NCBI GenBank assembly: GCA_003818605.1
Contig: RPQS01000028.1
Span: forward strand, 1-45,125
DNA length: 45,125 nucleotides
Reading direction: 5' to 3'
Source of the DNA: Candidatus Zhuqueibacterota bacterium
Lineage (GTDB): Bacteria > Electryoneota > RPQS01
Shown: piece by piece, positions 43,098 through 45,125 of the stretch
Layout: each line of letters begins with the position of its first letter
Position numbering within the stretch: the stretch's first letter is position 1
Notes under the pieces: generated by a model
Databases searched by the model: none
Told to the model about the DNA's origin: nothing
What the model saw: the letters and a program-made list of their open reading frames with translations, nothing else
Translations under genes and position numbers: made by a program

Positions 43098-43409
43098 ATG
43101 AGCGAAACGCGCATCAAGCCGGGCTGGCAGCCCGTGGAAGACGTGAACTGGGACGCCTACATGGAGGCGATCTCCAAAGCCAAAAACAAGCAGCAGATCC
43201 TCGCGCATCTGCGAAACCTCATCGAGAATAAAGGCTATGCGAACATGATTCGCGCGGCGGAGCTGGCCTTTAACCGCCTCACCGAAGTGCTGCCGGGCGA
43301 AAAAGGCTCGATCGGCGTGCACGCCTATGTGGACGGCAAGGAAATCTACACGAATTTCCGGTTCGCTCCCCCCGGCGGCAAGGGTGACAAGGACGAGTTC
43401 AATTATTAA
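43098..43409 (+). CDS. Small protein of unknown function
   Basis: This is a soluble 103-residue protein. NWDAYMEAISKAKNKQQILA and NMIRAAELAFNRLTEVLPGE suggest a helical first half, and VHAYVDGKEIYTNFRFAPPG a beta hairpin after it. I do not recognise the family. It lies 23 bp after the coiled-coil gene on the same strand, and a repeat hairpin follows its stop. Confidence 0.6.
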   Translation: MSETRIKPGWQPVEDVNWDAYMEAISKAKNKQQILAHLRNLIENKGYANMIRAAELAFNRLTEVLPGEKGSIGVHAYVDGKEIYTNFRFAPPGGKGDKDEFNY

Positions 43410-43424
43410 TCCCCGCTTCACGAG

Positions 43425-43467
43425 CCTGCGGTCTCCGACCGCAGGAGGCGGCATGACAGAGCATGCC
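43425..43467. repeat. Two consecutive hairpins
   Basis: CCTGCGGTC-TCC-GACCGCAGG is followed by AGGCGG. GGCATG-ACAGAG-CATGCC follows. The first fits the variable-core hairpin family and the second resembles the GCATG core at 24051 and 21410. Confidence 0.65.
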
Positions 43468-43487
43468 GTCTAATCAGTAATTTTTAA

Positions 43488-43982
43488 ATGGAATCCCTCG
43501 ACAGGAAGTTTCTTATCGCCTGCGTTAATACGCTGCGGAGTTATCTACCGAAAGTGAAAGAGGCGGTGGAACTGCTCTCCGAGGAAGAAATCTGGGCGCG
43601 GCCCCATGAGACCTCGAACAGTGTGGGCAACATCCTTTTGCACATGGCGGGAAACGTGCGGCAATACTTAATTTCCGGGGCAGGCGGCGCGGCCGACGAG
43701 CGCAACCGCCCCGCGGAATTCTCCATGCGCGAAGGGGCAAGCAAAGCCGAACTTCTGGGCGCGCTAGAGCGGACGGTTTTTAAAGCGTGCGCCATTCTGG
43801 AGAAACTCGATTCCGCACAGCTTTTGGAAACTCGCACGATACAGAATCGCGAGCAGGTTCTGCTCGATGCCATCTTTCATTCCACCGAGCATTTTTGCTA
43901 TCACGCGGGACAGATTATCTATATCGTGAAGGCGCGGCGGGATCACTCTTTTCCGTGGTGGAAACACTTAGAGGCGAAATAA
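43488..43982 (+). CDS. DinB family protein (DUF1572-like)
   Basis: The 164-residue four-helix protein has metal-ligand histidines in SVGNILLHMAGNVRQYLI and in the helix FHSTEHFCYHAGQIIYIVKA (HxxxH). EEEIWARPHETSNSVG is the typical lead of the DUF1572/DinB branch. Members are probable thiol transferases or metal-binding proteins. The substrate is unknown. The next MNT gene starts on the last base of its stop codon (TAATG), so they are coupled although functionally unrelated. Confidence 0.85.
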   Translation: MESLDRKFLIACVNTLRSYLPKVKEAVELLSEEEIWARPHETSNSVGNILLHMAGNVRQYLISGAGGAADERNRPAEFSMREGASKAELLGALERTVFKACAILEKLDSAQLLETRTIQNREQVLLDAIFHSTEHFCYHAGQIIYIVKARRDHSFPWWKHLEAK

Positions 43983-44299
43983 TGCTCACACCGCAGATTC
44001 CGATAGACAGGGATAAAATCGCCGCGTTCTGTAAAAAGTGGAGCATCGTGGAGTTCTCGTTTTTCGGTTCGGTGCTCACGGATGAATTTCGCCCCGACAG
44101 CGACGTGGACGTGCTGGTGGAATTCGCGGATGACGCTCCGTGGACGTTGCTGGACATGGTAGATATGGAAAATGAATTGCAGGCAATCTTCGAGAGGGAC
44201 GTGGATTTATTAACGCGGAGCAGCGTGTCACAAAGCGAGAATTATCTAATGCGTAGAAGCATACTTGCGGGTACAAGGAGCTTTTATGCCGCGCGATGA
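43982..44299 (+). CDS. MntA-like nucleotidyltransferase antitoxin
   Basis: The start is ATG 43982; the longer open frame is out of phase with the DinB gene that it overlaps. The 105 residues have FSFFGSVLTDEFRPDSDVDV (GSx10DxD at about 28-41), the MntA signature, followed by WTLLDMVDMENELQ and RDVDLLTRSS. In MntA-HepT systems this enzyme AMPylates a tyrosine of the HEPN toxin. The HepT-like gene overlaps its end by 14 bp, a typical arrangement. Confidence 0.9.
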   Translation: MLTPQIPIDRDKIAAFCKKWSIVEFSFFGSVLTDEFRPDSDVDVLVEFADDAPWTLLDMVDMENELQAIFERDVDLLTRSSVSQSENYLMRRSILAGTRSFYAAR

Positions 44300-44630
44300 A
44301 ACCTACTTATACTTCATGCTTATGGCCGCCCGCCGAATAACTGCGTATATCGGCGAAATGAAGCAGAGTGAGTTCGATTCGGATCCTAAAACGCGGGATG
44401 CCGTTGTCCTTCAGATCGGGAACATCGGCGAAGCGGCGAGCAAGATTTCTGAAACGTTTCGGAATCAGCATCCGAATCTGCCGTGGGCGCAGATGATCGG
44501 AATGCGCCATCGCGTTTTCCACGGTTATGAGGTTCTGGATTGGAGTCGGATTTGGGCAACCGCCTTAAAGTTTGTTCCCGAATTAATTCCAATGCTGGAA
44601 ACGCTCGTACCGCCGGAAGAAAATATGTAG
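44286..44630 (+). CDS. HepT-like (DUF86) HEPN ribonuclease toxin
   Basis: The start is ATG 44286, preceded by GGAG and overlapping the MNT gene; an in-frame start 21 bp earlier is less supported. The 114 residues contain MLMAARRITAYIGEM, AVVLQIGNIGEAASKIS and the catalytic MRHRVFHGYEVLDWSRIW. RHRVFH is the Rx4H RNase motif and the following GY supplies the tyrosine AMPylated in HepT. Both elements are intact, so this looks like a functional type VII toxin-antitoxin pair just upstream of gyrA. Confidence 0.9.
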   Translation: MPRDETYLYFMLMAARRITAYIGEMKQSEFDSDPKTRDAVVLQIGNIGEAASKISETFRNQHPNLPWAQMIGMRHRVFHGYEVLDWSRIWATALKFVPELIPMLETLVPPEENM

Positions 44631-44694
44631 TACATCTGCGGATGACTATTTCACATAAACGGAGCAGGATGTGAACATCTTGCAGTTTGGATAA

Positions 44695-45125
<431 letters not shown>

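Overview
The window looks like the replication-origin neighbourhood of an uncultured bacterium of the Fibrobacteres-Chlorobi-Bacteroidetes (FCB) superphylum or an allied candidate phylum. Two secreted beta-propeller-like proteins end in a type IX secretion (Por) C-terminal sorting domain with a PNP(F/G)N-type motif, which is typical of that group. The core genes are in the classic order mnmG-rsmG ... mnmE ... yidC-yidD-rnpA-rpmH <-> dnaA-dnaN ... gyrB ... gyrA. I cannot name the species. Every gene left of about 16.7 kb is on the minus strand and every gene right of 17.4 kb is on the plus strand, so replication and transcription diverge from the rpmH-dnaA gap (or the nearby dnaA-dnaN gap), which I treat as the oriC region. 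Two perfect parS sites lie about 13 kb away, around rsmG. No parA or parB is in the window.

Left arm (1-16.7 kb, all minus): an IS5-family element end has cut a type ISP-like restriction-modification gene. Next come murQ, rsmG and mnmG, then a REP-associated tyrosine transposase (RAYT) surrounded by palindromic REP copies, a membrane-anchored cytochrome c and a DinB-like protein. mnmE follows and carries a large in-frame insertion: a DUF559 nuclease domain bounded by 34-bp repeats. After it are a T9SS-sorted protein, a lipoprotein and a Nudix-like membrane-anchored protein. The arm ends with yidC, yidD, a frame-disrupted rnpA and rpmH.

Right arm (17.4-45.1 kb, all plus): dnaA, dnaN, a DUF3800 protein, a dense repeat cluster, a DUF721 (DciA-like) gene, a glucosyl-3-phosphoglycerate synthase-like GT fused to a HAD phosphatase, and gyrB. 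Then follow about 18.5 kb of mostly accessory genes before gyrA: two nucleotidyltransferase/HEPN toxin-antitoxin pairs, a lone wHTH-HEPN protein, a type II restriction-modification pair, a SieB-like exclusion protein, DinB/YfiT thiol transferases, a rhodanese gene with a MauE/DoxX-like gene nearby, two tandem saccharopine-dehydrogenase-like genes, a LOG protein, an esterase and several small unknowns.

The most unusual feature is the repeat content. At least three families of short GC-rich palindromic elements are scattered through intergenic DNA and, in places, in frame inside genes. (i) About 24-bp REPs have a conserved GTAG head and very different stems, matching the RAYT. (ii) A hairpin family has conserved TTCCG...CGGCGGA flanks and a variable self-complementary core. 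(iii) A 34-bp family built on CCCCCC/GGGGGG runs flanks the DUF559 nuclease inside mnmE. The families are nested in one another in two places. The repeat-bounded DUF559 insertion in mnmE is the best candidate here for an undescribed mobile system.
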